The notes under the pieces were generated by a model. It saw only the letters and a list, made by a program, of their open reading frames with translations. It had not been told where the DNA came from and ran no database searches. The position numbers were made by a program, and so were the translations under genes. Shown here in pieces: positions 46,545 to 55,075 of a stretch of DNA of 64,000 nt (positions are counted from its first letter, which is position 1; the number at the start of each line of letters is the position of its first letter). Source of the DNA: an uncultured Alteromonadaceae bacterium (lineage in GTDB: Bacteria; Pseudomonadota; Gammaproteobacteria; Pseudomonadales; Halieaceae); NCBI GenBank assembly GCA_913064725.1, contig CAJYAI010000005.1:1-64000 (forward strand). Direction: 5' to 3'.

Positions 46545-46572
46545 TTGCGAATGGTGGCAAATGGTCTATACC
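46545..46572 (+). promoter_or_regulatory. Possible sigma-70 promoter for the secreted protein gene
   Basis: TTGCGA at 46545-46550 and TATACC at 46567-46572 are separated by 16 bases, close to the consensus hexamers, with the gene ATG 44 bases beyond the -10 element. It is a weak match and experimental start-site data are lacking. Confidence 0.35.
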
Positions 46573-46615
46573 AAATGTGAGTGCACGGTTGCCTCGATCA
46601 ATTCGGAGAAGTGTT

Positions 46616-47314
46616 ATGAAAAAAATAAGTTTGTCCGCAGCTGTTATGAGCTTGGTATTTTCTGCCGTTGCTTCGGCCACACCCGCGATGACGGTTCTAA
46701 CCGTCAATACCGCAGATCCCCTAGCCTATGCTGAGTGGACTAAGTCCAGCGGTGAAGCTATTGCCAAATCAGTTGGCGCTGGCGCTGGCGGTATTTGTCT
46801 ATCCTCTGGTGGTTATTACAACCCAGGCGAATTGTACTACTGGCATTTGTTTGACAGTCATGCATCAGCCATGGGCGCCAATAGCTACAACAAAACGGTG
46901 ATGGGTGAGCTTAAAAAATTAGATGTTCCGCGTGTCGTCAATAGAAGCGACGTCTACTCAGTGGTGATGCCCAGTGCAGGAAGCTACTCGCGTGGTGACA
47001 CCTTCGCGAATTGGAATGTGGTGGTAGAGACAGATCAGCCCGCGGCTTACATGGCAGGACTTCAGCGTATGCAGGCCGCTGCAGCTGATAACGGTTTTGG
47101 TGACATCAGCTTCACCGGGTATGCCTTTCAGACAGGACCTGAGGCTGGCAACATGATGATCGTGGTTCAGGGCCCCAGCGGTGATCGCGTGGGCGCCTTC
47201 CTCGACGAAACCAGCAGCGATTGGGCTGCACCCATCATGGCCGAATTTTCAGGCATGAGGAAACTCAAGCACGGCTTCACAATGACCTGCGAAGTCGTCT
47301 ACGCAGCGATGTAA
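46616..47314 (+). CDS. Secreted protein of unknown function, possible duplicated alpha/beta-barrel domain
   Basis: The 232-residue protein from ATG 46616 (GGAG 8 bases upstream) has a signal peptide (MKKISLSAAVMSLVFSAVASA) and a mature part with two similar halves. The first is AMTVLTVNTADPLAYAEWTKSS..., the second FANWNVVVETDQPAAYMAGLQRMQ.... Each begins with a beta-strand, then a helix and a Gly-rich strand, as in dimeric alpha/beta-barrel (ABM-like) proteins. That fold assignment is only my inference. The two cysteines (near residues 60 and 227) could form a disulfide in the periplasm. The ORF-track start 34 codons earlier is rejected. It stands alone. Confidence 0.72.
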   Translation: MKKISLSAAVMSLVFSAVASATPAMTVLTVNTADPLAYAEWTKSSGEAIAKSVGAGAGGICLSSGGYYNPGELYYWHLFDSHASAMGANSYNKTVMGELKKLDVPRVVNRSDVYSVVMPSAGSYSRGDTFANWNVVVETDQPAAYMAGLQRMQAAAADNGFGDISFTGYAFQTGPEAGNMMIVVQGPSGDRVGAFLDETSSDWAAPIMAEFSGMRKLKHGFTMTCEVVYAAM

Positions 47315-47328
47315 TGGCGATCAACTAG

Positions 47329-47351
47329 GCGGGCCGCACCCTGCGGTCCGC
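47329..47351 (+). terminator. Hairpin after the secreted protein gene
   Basis: GCGGGCCGCA pairs with TGCGGTCCGC around a CCC loop, one position pairing as G-U in RNA. It starts 15 bases after the stop codon, but only a short T stretch (CTTAG) follows, so it is a plausible, not certain, intrinsic terminator. Confidence 0.55.
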
Positions 47352-47395
47352 TTAGTCCACACAACCAAACAAAGCTCACCGTTTGACGTAATCAA

Positions 47396-47415
47396 TGACC
47401 GACTTCAGTCGGTCA
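47396..47415. other. 8-bp-arm inverted repeat
   Basis: TGACCGAC-TTCA-GTCGGTCA is a perfect inverted repeat about 60 bases from the end of the SDR gene on the opposite strand. No T-run follows on either side. It might be a protein-binding site or part of a convergent terminator region; the function is unknown. Confidence 0.6.
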
Positions 47416-47476
47416 ACCACCAAAGCGATCGGTCATGCTGGCTCAGGAAATGGTCCTGCACTAGCCCGCTCATGAC

Positions 47477-48337
47477 TTAGTGAAGCGCCGGGTAGCGAAA
47501 GTCGAGACTATCCTCCGAGTACTGCCAGAGTGTCTCAGCCGCCTCGTCATCTTCCGCCCATGGCTTGGGACGCTTTATCTTACAGTTGTCATAATAAGCG
47601 CCGGTAACGTCAGCCACGTCGGTGCTGGTGCACAAGTAGAGAGACGTCTCAGCGCCTTTCAAGGGGCTCCGAAAAAAGGGCTTGAGAATCAGGTGAACCA
47701 CTCTCGCAATCCACTCACCATGTTGCTTACCAATATCGGTTGAGACAGCGCCTGGATGCAGGCAGTTTACAGTGACGCCCTGCGCTTCCAACCGCTTTGC
47801 TAACTGCCGAGTAAATAAGATATTTGCCAGCTTCGAGCGACCATAAACGTCAAAGGTTTTGTAATTCTGCGTTGACTGAATATCTTCAAACTGCATGCCT
47901 TTGACAAACTGATGCGCGCCCGACGCCACATTGACGATTCGAGCTCCTGGCGCCGCCGCTAGAATCTGCGGCAATAGCAGTCCTGTCAGGAGAAATGGCG
48001 CCAAGTGATTGACCGCAAAAGTTTCCTCAAATCCATCGATCGTCTCGCGTCGGTGAGAATTAATAACGCCTGCATTATTCAATAGAATATCGATGGGTCG
48101 ACCAAGCTCAATAACACGCTCCGCCGCGAGGCGAACGCTATCGATGCTGGCCATATCCATCTCCACAACCGTCGGCTCGACACCCCCTGCATCAACCACT
48201 TCCTGAGCCAGACTTTTGCCTTTCTCAAGATTGCGGCATAACAGGGTCAATACTGCGCCGTGGGACGCCAGGGTGAGTGCACTGGCCCGTCCTATGCCCG
48301 CGGTTGGGCCGGTAATAACAATGTGCCTTTGATCCAT
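47477..48337 (-). CDS. Short-chain dehydrogenase/reductase (retinol-dehydrogenase-like)
   Basis: The 286-residue protein has the cofactor motif HIVITGPTAGIGRASALTL, the segment DILLNNAGVI and the catalytic VYGRSKLANILFTRQL (Tyr and Lys of the SDR site), with NVASGAHQF before it. The length and the LANILFTRQLAKRL segment are as in the retinol-dehydrogenase/light-dependent protochlorophyllide reductase-like SDRs. Substrate unknown. ATG 48337 is preceded by an imperfect copy of its own first codons (see repeat). It is downstream of the AgcS symporter on the same strand, separated by 199 bases. Confidence 0.87.
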   Translation of the reverse strand: MDQRHIVITGPTAGIGRASALTLASHGAVLTLLCRNLEKGKSLAQEVVDAGGVEPTVVEMDMASIDSVRLAAERVIELGRPIDILLNNAGVINSHRRETIDGFEETFAVNHLAPFLLTGLLLPQILAAAPGARIVNVASGAHQFVKGMQFEDIQSTQNYKTFDVYGRSKLANILFTRQLAKRLEAQGVTVNCLHPGAVSTDIGKQHGEWIARVVHLILKPFFRSPLKGAETSLYLCTSTDVADVTGAYYDNCKIKRPKPWAEDDEAAETLWQYSEDSLDFRYPALH

Positions 48338-48366
48338 AGGTTTTTATCCATGTGCTTTTGATCTAT
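48321..48366. repeat. Imperfect direct repeat across the SDR start codon
   Basis: A 17-base segment at 48321-48337 covering the start of the SDR gene recurs at 48350-48366 with two mismatches, 29 bases apart. A third, shorter related segment follows near 48369. The upstream copy lies in the untranslated leader of this minus-strand gene, and the offset of 29 is out of frame. Confidence 0.75.
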
Positions 48367-48536
48367 CTACTTCTGATGCATAGCGACACTCACAAACCGC
48401 TGCAGCTTTGAAGGAAAATCTGCCGTATTTTCAGGGTCCGGAGATCGAACGTCGTCGATTTATCAGTAAAAAGTGATGCAGCGGGCTTACGTCACTGTGG
48501 TCCTGCTGTGCGGTCTTAAAATCGTCTTACTATCGC

Positions 48537-49922
48537 TCACGACCAACTACGTTCATCAATCTTCTCCTCAGGCAAGATTTCTCGCTTGAAAACTGGCGAG
48601 ATGCCCTGTCGCATTTGAGCTTCAAAATCCTTGAGTAGTTTCATACCAACAGGCGCTAAGTACCAAAGTGCCAATAAGTTGGTAACGGCCAGCAAAGCCA
48701 TCGTCAGATCTGAAAAGCTAAAGACAGTTCCTAGGTCCTGGACGGAGGCCCACGCGATCATGATCAATACTGAAATACGAAATGCAGGAATCGCCCACGC
48801 GGGCCGATTTGAAAAATACGCGATGCTGTTTTCACCCAAGTAACAGTTGTAGGCAATTGTTGTTGTCGCAAATAAGACGAGAAAAATACTGACCAACGAC
48901 TCACCCCATCCACCCAGCTGCTCTGCCACAGCAAGCTGCGTCAGGACCACGCCTTGCGGGTTAATAGCATCTGGCTGATACGCCGATGACAAAAGGATAA
49001 TCAGCGCTGTGCAGGTGCACAACACAATGGTATCGATAAAAACGCTCAGACTCTGCACCAAGCCCTGCGAAACGGGGTGTTGGACGTCAGCAGTTGCGGC
49101 AATATTCGGCACAGTGCCAAGACCTGCTTCATTCGAAAACAAGCCACGTCTCGCTCCCTGCATAATGGCCGCGGCAACGCCACCTCCCACCATCTGCTCG
49201 AGACCAAATGCTGATTTAAATATCATACCGAGCGCCGCGGGCACCTCACTAATGTTAGTGATTAATATGCCGACAGCCAGCGCAAAGTATCCAACAACCA
49301 TTACAGGCACAATGACTTGCGATACGGCTGCCAAACGACGTATGCCGCCAAACAAGACGACAGCCATGACCGCGGTCAGAACAATGCCGCTTTGCCAAGT
49401 CGGTATGGCAAAGGCAGACTCGATCGAGTTGGTGACTGAATACGTCTGGACCGCATTGAAGCCAAAGCCAATGGTCACTAGCAGCAAGGCGGAGTAGATA
49501 ACGGGCATGATCGTCCAACCCAGTCCGAATCGCATAAAGTAGGCGGGACCACCACGATAGGTGTCAGACCCGTCACTCTGCTTGTACAACTGTGCCAGCG
49601 CGCACTCGAACAAACTAGTCGCCATGCCGATCAGCGCAATTAACCACATCCAAAACAAGGCGCCGGGGCCACCTAACGTGATCGCAACCGCCACTCCCGC
49701 AATATTTCCACCACCCACACGCCCCGCCACGCTGACAACCAGCGCCTGGAAGCTTGATAAGCCCTTTTCGGTCCCTGAGAATCCGCCTGACAAGCCTCGA
49801 AACATCTCCTTGAACAAGCGCAGCTGCACGAAGCGCGCGCTCACTGTAAGACGAATCCCGACCGCCAGCAGCGCAGCGATTAAGACATAGGACCAAAGCC
49901 AATCAGTAACAGTTGCTAACAT
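48537..49922 (-). CDS. Sodium:alanine/glycine symporter family protein (AgcS)
   Basis: A 461-residue membrane protein with about ten helices. Family motifs: FRGLSGGFSGTEKGLSSFQAL (N-terminus), VAGRVGGGNIAGVAVAITLGGPGALFWMW, AQLYKQSDGSDTYRGGPAYFMRFGLG and IMQGARRGLFSNEAGLGTVPNIAATADVQHPVSQG. This is the AGCS/AlsT family that takes up alanine or glycine with sodium. It is three bases downstream of the NSS transporter gene, so they are likely co-transcribed with the serine hydrolase. Confidence 0.93.
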   Translation of the reverse strand: MLATVTDWLWSYVLIAALLAVGIRLTVSARFVQLRLFKEMFRGLSGGFSGTEKGLSSFQALVVSVAGRVGGGNIAGVAVAITLGGPGALFWMWLIALIGMATSLFECALAQLYKQSDGSDTYRGGPAYFMRFGLGWTIMPVIYSALLLVTIGFGFNAVQTYSVTNSIESAFAIPTWQSGIVLTAVMAVVLFGGIRRLAAVSQVIVPVMVVGYFALAVGILITNISEVPAALGMIFKSAFGLEQMVGGGVAAAIMQGARRGLFSNEAGLGTVPNIAATADVQHPVSQGLVQSLSVFIDTIVLCTCTALIILLSSAYQPDAINPQGVVLTQLAVAEQLGGWGESLVSIFLVLFATTTIAYNCYLGENSIAYFSNRPAWAIPAFRISVLIMIAWASVQDLGTVFSFSDLTMALLAVTNLLALWYLAPVGMKLLKDFEAQMRQGISPVFKREILPEEKIDERSWS

Positions 49923-49925
49923 GTC

Positions 49926-51266
49926 TTATAAAAGTCCTGTTATGAGAATAATACCGATGGCTGGTACTACCACGAAGCGCAGTAACAGCTGCCAGAGTGA
50001 GAATATTGGCTGGTCTGTAGCCAGTTCAGCGAAGCTGTACTCACGCTTCATAAACCATCCGACGAAGAGTGCAATTAACAAGCCTCCCAGCGGCAAGGTT
50101 ATCTTGTCATACAGCCCCTCGGATGCGGCATTAAAGTTCATGCCAAACAGGGTGTAGTCCTGCCACACATTGTACGACAGGACAGATGCGATACTGCAAA
50201 AGGTGACGGAGCCGACGACGACGACAGCACTCAGCTCCCGCCCCAGAGTCGTGCGCTGATCCGTCCAACTTGTGACTGACTCAAGCAATCCCACCATGGA
50301 GGTCACACCGGCAACAGACAGCATGACAAAAAAGAGGACGGCAAAAAGGTGCCCACCCGGCATTTGAGCAAAGGCCACGGGGAGCGTCTGGAAAATCAGA
50401 CCAGCACCGCCCGCAATGTCGAGTCCGTAGTTGAAGACCATAGGAAAAACCACAAAGCCTGCCAGTAAGGCCACGACCGTATCGGCCATAACGATCATCA
50501 TGGCGCCGCGCGTAATAGAGAAGTTGGCTGGCAGGTAAGACCCATAGGTCATCATACCGCCCATACCCACCCCAATAGAAAAGAACGCCTGCCCAACGGC
50601 GGCCAACAGAACAGGTCCATCAATCTTGCTGAAGTCAGGGGTGAATAACCAACTGACCGTCTCAGCAAAGCCTCCGGCAAACATGTTGTATATGCTGAGG
50701 CCGACCAGGAGCGCAAATAGGAGCGGCATCATCACCGTGACCGCCCGTTCAATGCCACCCGTGACACCGGCGTAAATAATGCTGCCGACGATCAGGTTAC
50801 CTGCAACGGTCATGATCAACATTGTCGACCCATCGGCCAAGAGCGCGTCAAAATCCTGTGTCGATGAGGCCGCATCAACGCCCGCAAACCCGGTCAATGC
50901 AGCCTGGATGAGATACCAAAGTACCCAGCCGACAACCACCGCATAGGTAATCGAAATGGTATAGGCGGTGAACACACCCAAGCCGCCCACACCGCCCCAA
51001 ACTCGACCATGACCACTCTCTTCGGCAACAGCGGCCATGGACTTCGATGGGCTAGATTGGCCACGCCTGCCGACCATCAGTTCAGCCATGACACAGGGAA
51101 CACCAATCGCAAAAACACACAAGAGATAGACAATGACAAACGCGCCACCACCGTTTTCGCCCGTCACGTAAGGAAAACGCCATATGTTTCCCAAACCCAC
51201 TGCAAAACCCACTGACGCCATGATGAAGGCAAAGCGACTAGACCATACCGGTGTTCCTGCTGCCAT
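49926..51266 (-). CDS. Neurotransmitter:sodium symporter family transporter
   Basis: The 446-residue protein has about 11-12 TM helices. The start WSSRFAFIMASVGFAVGLGNIWRFPYVTGENGGGAFVIVYL is the canonical NSS TM1-TM2 segment. A further signature is VGMGGMMTYGSYLP in the middle. LeuT-like members carry amino acids with sodium; the substrate here is unknown. The start is at ATG 51266, 6 bases after the serine hydrolase stop, and the stop is followed 3 bases later by the AgcS gene. Confidence 0.93.
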   Translation of the reverse strand: MAAGTPVWSSRFAFIMASVGFAVGLGNIWRFPYVTGENGGGAFVIVYLLCVFAIGVPCVMAELMVGRRGQSSPSKSMAAVAEESGHGRVWGGVGGLGVFTAYTISITYAVVVGWVLWYLIQAALTGFAGVDAASSTQDFDALLADGSTMLIMTVAGNLIVGSIIYAGVTGGIERAVTVMMPLLFALLVGLSIYNMFAGGFAETVSWLFTPDFSKIDGPVLLAAVGQAFFSIGVGMGGMMTYGSYLPANFSITRGAMMIVMADTVVALLAGFVVFPMVFNYGLDIAGGAGLIFQTLPVAFAQMPGGHLFAVLFFVMLSVAGVTSMVGLLESVTSWTDQRTTLGRELSAVVVVGSVTFCSIASVLSYNVWQDYTLFGMNFNAASEGLYDKITLPLGGLLIALFVGWFMKREYSFAELATDQPIFSLWQLLLRFVVVPAIGIILITGLL

Positions 51267-51272
51267 TGCTTA

Positions 51273-52562
51273 TTACTCCGCTAAAAATTTTGCTGCTGCG
51301 CGCGCTGCATTGAGTTTGATAGGAAATTCAGGCGCAAGTGTCGAGGCCGCATCGCGCTGACTGGAAAACCATACCATGACGGTATCCGTGCTTCGGTTGA
51401 TGTAAATAACCTGCCCGTGAATGCCCACGGCGCAGAACTCTCCCGCTGCGTCATCGAGCACCCACCACATGTCTTGATACGCTATCCAGTCGGCTGCCGC
51501 GTAGTTAGCATTAGCTGCCATGGCCTTAAGATCGCTCGCCTCAACCTCGAGCATGTGCTCTAACCACGACGCGGGGAGAATACGCTCACCGTTGTAGACC
51601 CCTTTATCGCGAATCATCACACCAAACCGTGCCGAGTCTCGCGCGGTAGCGTTGAAGCCGCCCGTTGCGACCGGCATGTACGCACGATCAACCGCGATAA
51701 ACGCATCATGTTCTGCGCCTATCCTTTGCCACACCGCGTCGCGAATGACTTCGTCGAGTGATTTATCCATCAGCCTCGAGACGATCCATCCAAGTACATC
51801 GGCGTTGGCGGAGTTATAGTCAAAAAGCTGCCCGGGCGGTGTATCAAGATCAGGCTTAACAAACTGGGTAAGAAAGTCATAAACGCCATAGATAGAACTC
51901 TCGCCAGGCTGTAAATCGGCAGCTCCGGGCAAATAGCCTAAATTGAGTGCGGGTGCGTAGTAGAGCGAAAAATCGCTCTTGGGGTCGACATAGTTTTCTT
52001 CAAACGCGAGACCACTGGTATGGTCCATCACCTGTTGCACGGTCACTCGATCAAATGCACTTCCCTGCAGCTCGGGAATATAATCTGCGGGGGTTTTGGT
52101 TAAGTCGAGCTGACCGCTTTCAATCAAGATTCCTGCCACACTGCTCACCAGCGATTTCGTCATCGAATACCAAATGTGCTGGCGGTGCGGATCCATGCCA
52201 TTCCAGTAAGACTCCTGAATGAGGGTGTCTCCCTGAATCACGACCAATGCATCGGCGGCATTTGCACCAAAGACGTCAGCCAGACTCGCGTCACCAATCT
52301 TGAACTCAGATAACCGGGTTTCATCGCGCGGGAAATGGTGTATTTCGCCACCGCGGGGCACCATTACGGTGTTGTTCGGTGCACCAAAATTCTGAAAAGA
52401 CCATTGATTGTACGGCCAGTCACGGTGATTTTTCTTGGTCACTTGTGACGTTTCACTCGGTGGAAAGCCGTCCATCACGGCGGGCCTTTCGTTTGCTGTC
52501 GTCGACATGACGCCTCCCAATGTGGTGACGAGTATCAGCAGCTGCCAAAACCTCATAGGCAC
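51273..52562 (-). CDS. Secreted serine hydrolase, beta-lactamase class C family
   Basis: The 429-residue protein has an N-terminal signal peptide (MRFWQLLILVTTLGGVMSTTA), the nucleophile motif WYSMTKSLVSS (Ser-Met-Thr-Lys), the YxN-type FDYNSANADVLGW and the C-terminal VGIHGQVIYINRS. This resembles esterases and amide hydrolases of the beta-lactamase class C type. It starts an operon with the NSS and AgcS sodium symporters, which suggests that it may release amino acids or small amides that those carry (inference). Real substrate unknown. Confidence 0.88.
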   Translation of the reverse strand: MPMRFWQLLILVTTLGGVMSTTANERPAVMDGFPPSETSQVTKKNHRDWPYNQWSFQNFGAPNNTVMVPRGGEIHHFPRDETRLSEFKIGDASLADVFGANAADALVVIQGDTLIQESYWNGMDPHRQHIWYSMTKSLVSSVAGILIESGQLDLTKTPADYIPELQGSAFDRVTVQQVMDHTSGLAFEENYVDPKSDFSLYYAPALNLGYLPGAADLQPGESSIYGVYDFLTQFVKPDLDTPPGQLFDYNSANADVLGWIVSRLMDKSLDEVIRDAVWQRIGAEHDAFIAVDRAYMPVATGGFNATARDSARFGVMIRDKGVYNGERILPASWLEHMLEVEASDLKAMAANANYAAADWIAYQDMWWVLDDAAGEFCAVGIHGQVIYINRSTDTVMVWFSSQRDAASTLAPEFPIKLNAARAAAKFLAE

Positions 52563-52596
52563 CTCTCGTTATTATTTTTTGTGGGACTCTTGAGCA

Positions 52597-52644
52597 GTTC
52601 GCCCTAGTGAGTCGTTCGCCTTAGTGCGTCTTGCGACTTAGTCC
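52597..52644. repeat. 17-bp tandem repeat downstream of gspN
   Basis: GTTCGCCCTAGTGAGTC is followed directly by GTTCGCCTTAGTGCGTC (15 of 17 bases the same) and a third, eroded copy TTGCGACTTAGTCC. They lie in the 85-bp space between the gspN stop and the serine hydrolase start. A short slippage array. Confidence 0.8.
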
Positions 52645-52647
52645 AAC

Positions 52648-53385
52648 TTAAAGTGTACCGCTTAATTCAATTCTGTAGCCACTGCCATTGGGTACCGCGA
52701 TAAGTGCGATCGCTTGTTGAAATGCCTCATTGCGCGCAGCCGGCCCCGATAGGTCAGCCATCAACCGATAGCGGCCCTCGGTCAAGCTGACCGAGCCATC
52801 GATAACAAGTGCACCTTTAATCGTAACCACATCAGCTTCAATACCGTCGTCTGATGACGAAATCGCGACCGCATAGGTTCCTAACGACACGTCACCGCCA
52901 ACCGCTCTCCAGGTCGCGTCCTCCCAAACAACTTGACCTTGCGCGGCCGTCGGCTTGCCATCGGCATCAATAACGAGCTCAGCAATATCGGTGCGCAGTT
53001 GCCCACCTATGTACAGCGGGAGTAGCTTGCGAACCCAGTCTAAGCCGACGTTCACCGCGACGTCATTTAGATAGAACGAGCCCCCCAGCCCAATCCCCGC
53101 TGCGAGGTCAATTCGCTGACTACCCCACCGGCTCTTGATCGTGACGACATCACCCGTTAACAATCCAAGCGGATGCACTGTCCAGGCAACACGCCCTAGG
53201 GCAAAGGGCTGCCCCTGAACCTCCGCCTGCACATGCGCCGCTTCACCACGCCATACGGTTCCGGTAAAGCCTGAGGCAGTCAGTGTTTGCGGTAAAATCG
53301 AACCGATAACCGAAGCCGGTACACGACTCACCAGCAAGGCAACGGCAACAAAAACGGCAAAGCCGATTGAGCGCTTGAGACTCAT
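52648..53385 (-). CDS. gspN: Type II secretion system protein N
   Basis: The 245-residue protein has an N-terminal membrane anchor (IGFAVFVAVALLVSRVPASVI) followed by periplasmic beta-rich sequence: GFTGTVWRGEAAHVQAEVQGQPFALGRVAWTVHPLGLL is the signature of GspN. It is the last gene of gspC-N. GspN is not present in all T2SS and its role is unclear; it may take part in coupling the secretin or the pseudopilus to the inner membrane. Two bases separate it from gspM. Confidence 0.9.
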   Translation of the reverse strand: MSLKRSIGFAVFVAVALLVSRVPASVIGSILPQTLTASGFTGTVWRGEAAHVQAEVQGQPFALGRVAWTVHPLGLLTGDVVTIKSRWGSQRIDLAAGIGLGGSFYLNDVAVNVGLDWVRKLLPLYIGGQLRTDIAELVIDADGKPTAAQGQVVWEDATWRAVGGDVSLGTYAVAISSSDDGIEADVVTIKGALVIDGSVSLTEGRYRLMADLSGPAARNEAFQQAIALIAVPNGSGYRIELSGTL

Positions 53386-53387
53386 GT

Positions 53388-53858
53388 CTACTGCCCTCGA
53401 ACACGGAGCGTTGCGTTGACCCCGCCAGAGCGTCCCGCGTCACTAACCGAGGCGTCAATGATACGAAGCCCCTCGTTGCCCTCCACTGTCTGAAGCCATT
53501 GCAGAAGCGCATCGAAGTCCGCGCCTTCAAAGCGCACCTGAACCTCACCACGGCTGTTGGGCTGCAACCGCTTTACCGTCAGACCCGCATTCTGAGCTGC
53601 GGCGCTCAAAGTAGAGGACAAATTGTCGTTCTGACCGGTACTACCAGCGTCACGAAGACTCAGGAGGCGACTTACCTTAGCTTCAACGCGAGATAGTTGA
53701 GCGCTAGCCGCCCCATTATTTAGCGCCATTTGCGCGCGATTCTCACTCATTGGCATCAAGGCAAACTGAAACACACTAAAGACCAGCAAGAAGCCGGTCA
53801 GCAGCAGTATGGCCATCTGGTCTCGGGGACTTTGGGAGTTGAACCACTCTCTCATCAA
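53388..53858 (-). CDS. gspM: Type II secretion system protein M
   Basis: The 156-residue inner-membrane protein has a short cytoplasmic start (WFNSQSPRDQ), a TM helix (MAILLLTGFLLVFSVFQFAL), a coiled coil and a C-terminal ferredoxin-like periplasmic domain (VKRLQPNSRGEVQVRFEGADFDALLQWLQTVE). It binds GspL in the assembly platform. It overlaps gspL by four bases (ATGA). Confidence 0.92.
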   Translation of the reverse strand: MMREWFNSQSPRDQMAILLLTGFLLVFSVFQFALMPMSENRAQMALNNGAASAQLSRVEAKVSRLLSLRDAGSTGQNDNLSSTLSAAAQNAGLTVKRLQPNSRGEVQVRFEGADFDALLQWLQTVEGNEGLRIIDASVSDAGRSGGVNATLRVRGQ

Positions 53859-55006
53859 GACACCTCAACTCGCAGCCGTGCTCTCACCTCATCGCCTCGA
53901 GCACTTGAGGTTTCAAGCATTGCAGTCAGCCCAGCTTGTTCTAACTGCTGACGAATTTTTTCCACCGCTGCAAAATTTGCAACTGTCAGATTTAGCCGAA
54001 GCTCACCGCCGCTATAATTAACCGACGTGACGCGTCCGTTATGCGCCATGGTCGCCATCACGACATTCACCAACCTCGGTGTAAAGGCTATTACCCCGTC
54101 ATCACCCGTGTACTCGCTTATCTGTCGATCCAATTGTTTCTCGACGTCAACGACTGCGCCGCGTGGATTGGCCCGACGATAAGCGTCTTGAATGGCCGCA
54201 CGCAGTTCCAAGTTCTGTGTTTTAAGCGACTGAAACTGACTGAAATCACTTACGAATTGCAGCGTCACTGCAACCAAAGCAGCGATGGCAGCCGTCTTCC
54301 AAATGCGCCACCATTTGGCCAAGGGCAATGCAGGAGCAAAGTCCCCTTCTCGTAGATTTATGGCAGGCGTGGCCTGCGACAGCAGCAAAATACTGCCCCA
54401 ACCGCCCTGACGCCAGTCTAAGATCGCCGTTTGTTCGTCGTTCAGTTTCGAGAGCACTTCCGCTCGGTCAGTGCCATACATGACAAGCTGACTGGGCGGT
54501 TCAGCGAGGGATTCCAGAACAATGGGTAAGAGAGAGATATCGACTCTCGCACCTTCCGTTGCGCTCCAGCGAAGCACGACGTTATCACCGTCGATAACGG
54601 CGCAACACTCATCTCCCTCCCGTGGCAAGCACAGTGCCTCCGGTGCAAAACAGATCTGGCTGTCATCACAGGCAAGCTGTGCGACCCAATGCGACATCCT
54701 GTCACGGCGGGTAAACGCGACAAGATGATGGACATCATCAAGAGCGCTAGCGACGAAATGAAGATCATCGACATCATCGGCCACCTGCTCCTCCATCATG
54801 AAGGGTAATGACTTGGTCAGATGCTTGCGCTCCTCAGGACTCACCGCGAGCAGCGTTGTCCGAACGTCATCACTGGGGAGGCCAACGACAACAGTCTCGG
54901 GAAGCACCGTCTCTGAGGTAACGACTTCCGCTGCTATCGCTCCCGCACGCCAGAGCACAGGTTGCTCTGCTCGCCACACCACAATGCTGGGATTTTCGAC
55001 ACGCAT
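53855..55006 (-). CDS. gspL: Type II secretion system protein L
   Basis: The 383-residue protein has an N-terminal actin-like cytoplasmic domain, with the segment KSLPFMMEEQVADDVDDLHFV typical of GspL, a TM helix near residue 240 (IWKTAAIAALVAVTLQFV) and a ferredoxin-like periplasmic domain. It links the GspE ATPase to GspM. The ATG at 55006 has no clear ribosome site and the frame is open for about 23 codons further, back to the gspK stop region, so a start slightly upstream (CTG-type) cannot be excluded. 69 bases separate it from gspK. Confidence 0.92.
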   Translation of the reverse strand: MRVENPSIVVWRAEQPVLWRAGAIAAEVVTSETVLPETVVVGLPSDDVRTTLLAVSPEERKHLTKSLPFMMEEQVADDVDDLHFVASALDDVHHLVAFTRRDRMSHWVAQLACDDSQICFAPEALCLPREGDECCAVIDGDNVVLRWSATEGARVDISLLPIVLESLAEPPSQLVMYGTDRAEVLSKLNDEQTAILDWRQGGWGSILLLSQATPAINLREGDFAPALPLAKWWRIWKTAAIAALVAVTLQFVSDFSQFQSLKTQNLELRAAIQDAYRRANPRGAVVDVEKQLDRQISEYTGDDGVIAFTPRLVNVVMATMAHNGRVTSVNYSGGELRLNLTVANFAAVEKIRQQLEQAGLTAMLETSSARGDEVRARLRVEVS

Positions 55007-55075
55007 ATCAGTTAGTCGACCTCTGGTTACAGACCACAGGGGCAGCGCACCTATCCAAGCACTTGCAACCGCTCA

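Larger units (their letters stand above)
45839..46615. other. 777-bp gene-free region with repeat blocks
   Basis: This is the longest stretch without a gene in the window. From about 45,979 it holds degenerate short repeats, from 46,095 to 46,234 a clear 14-bp tandem array, and from 46,250 to 46,274 a 7-bp array; from about 46,275 to 46,540 I see no structure beyond ordinary AT/GC mixture. Near the right end there is a possible promoter for the secreted protein gene. No tRNA, no conserved RNA fold and no convincing ORF were found in it. Confidence 0.7.
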
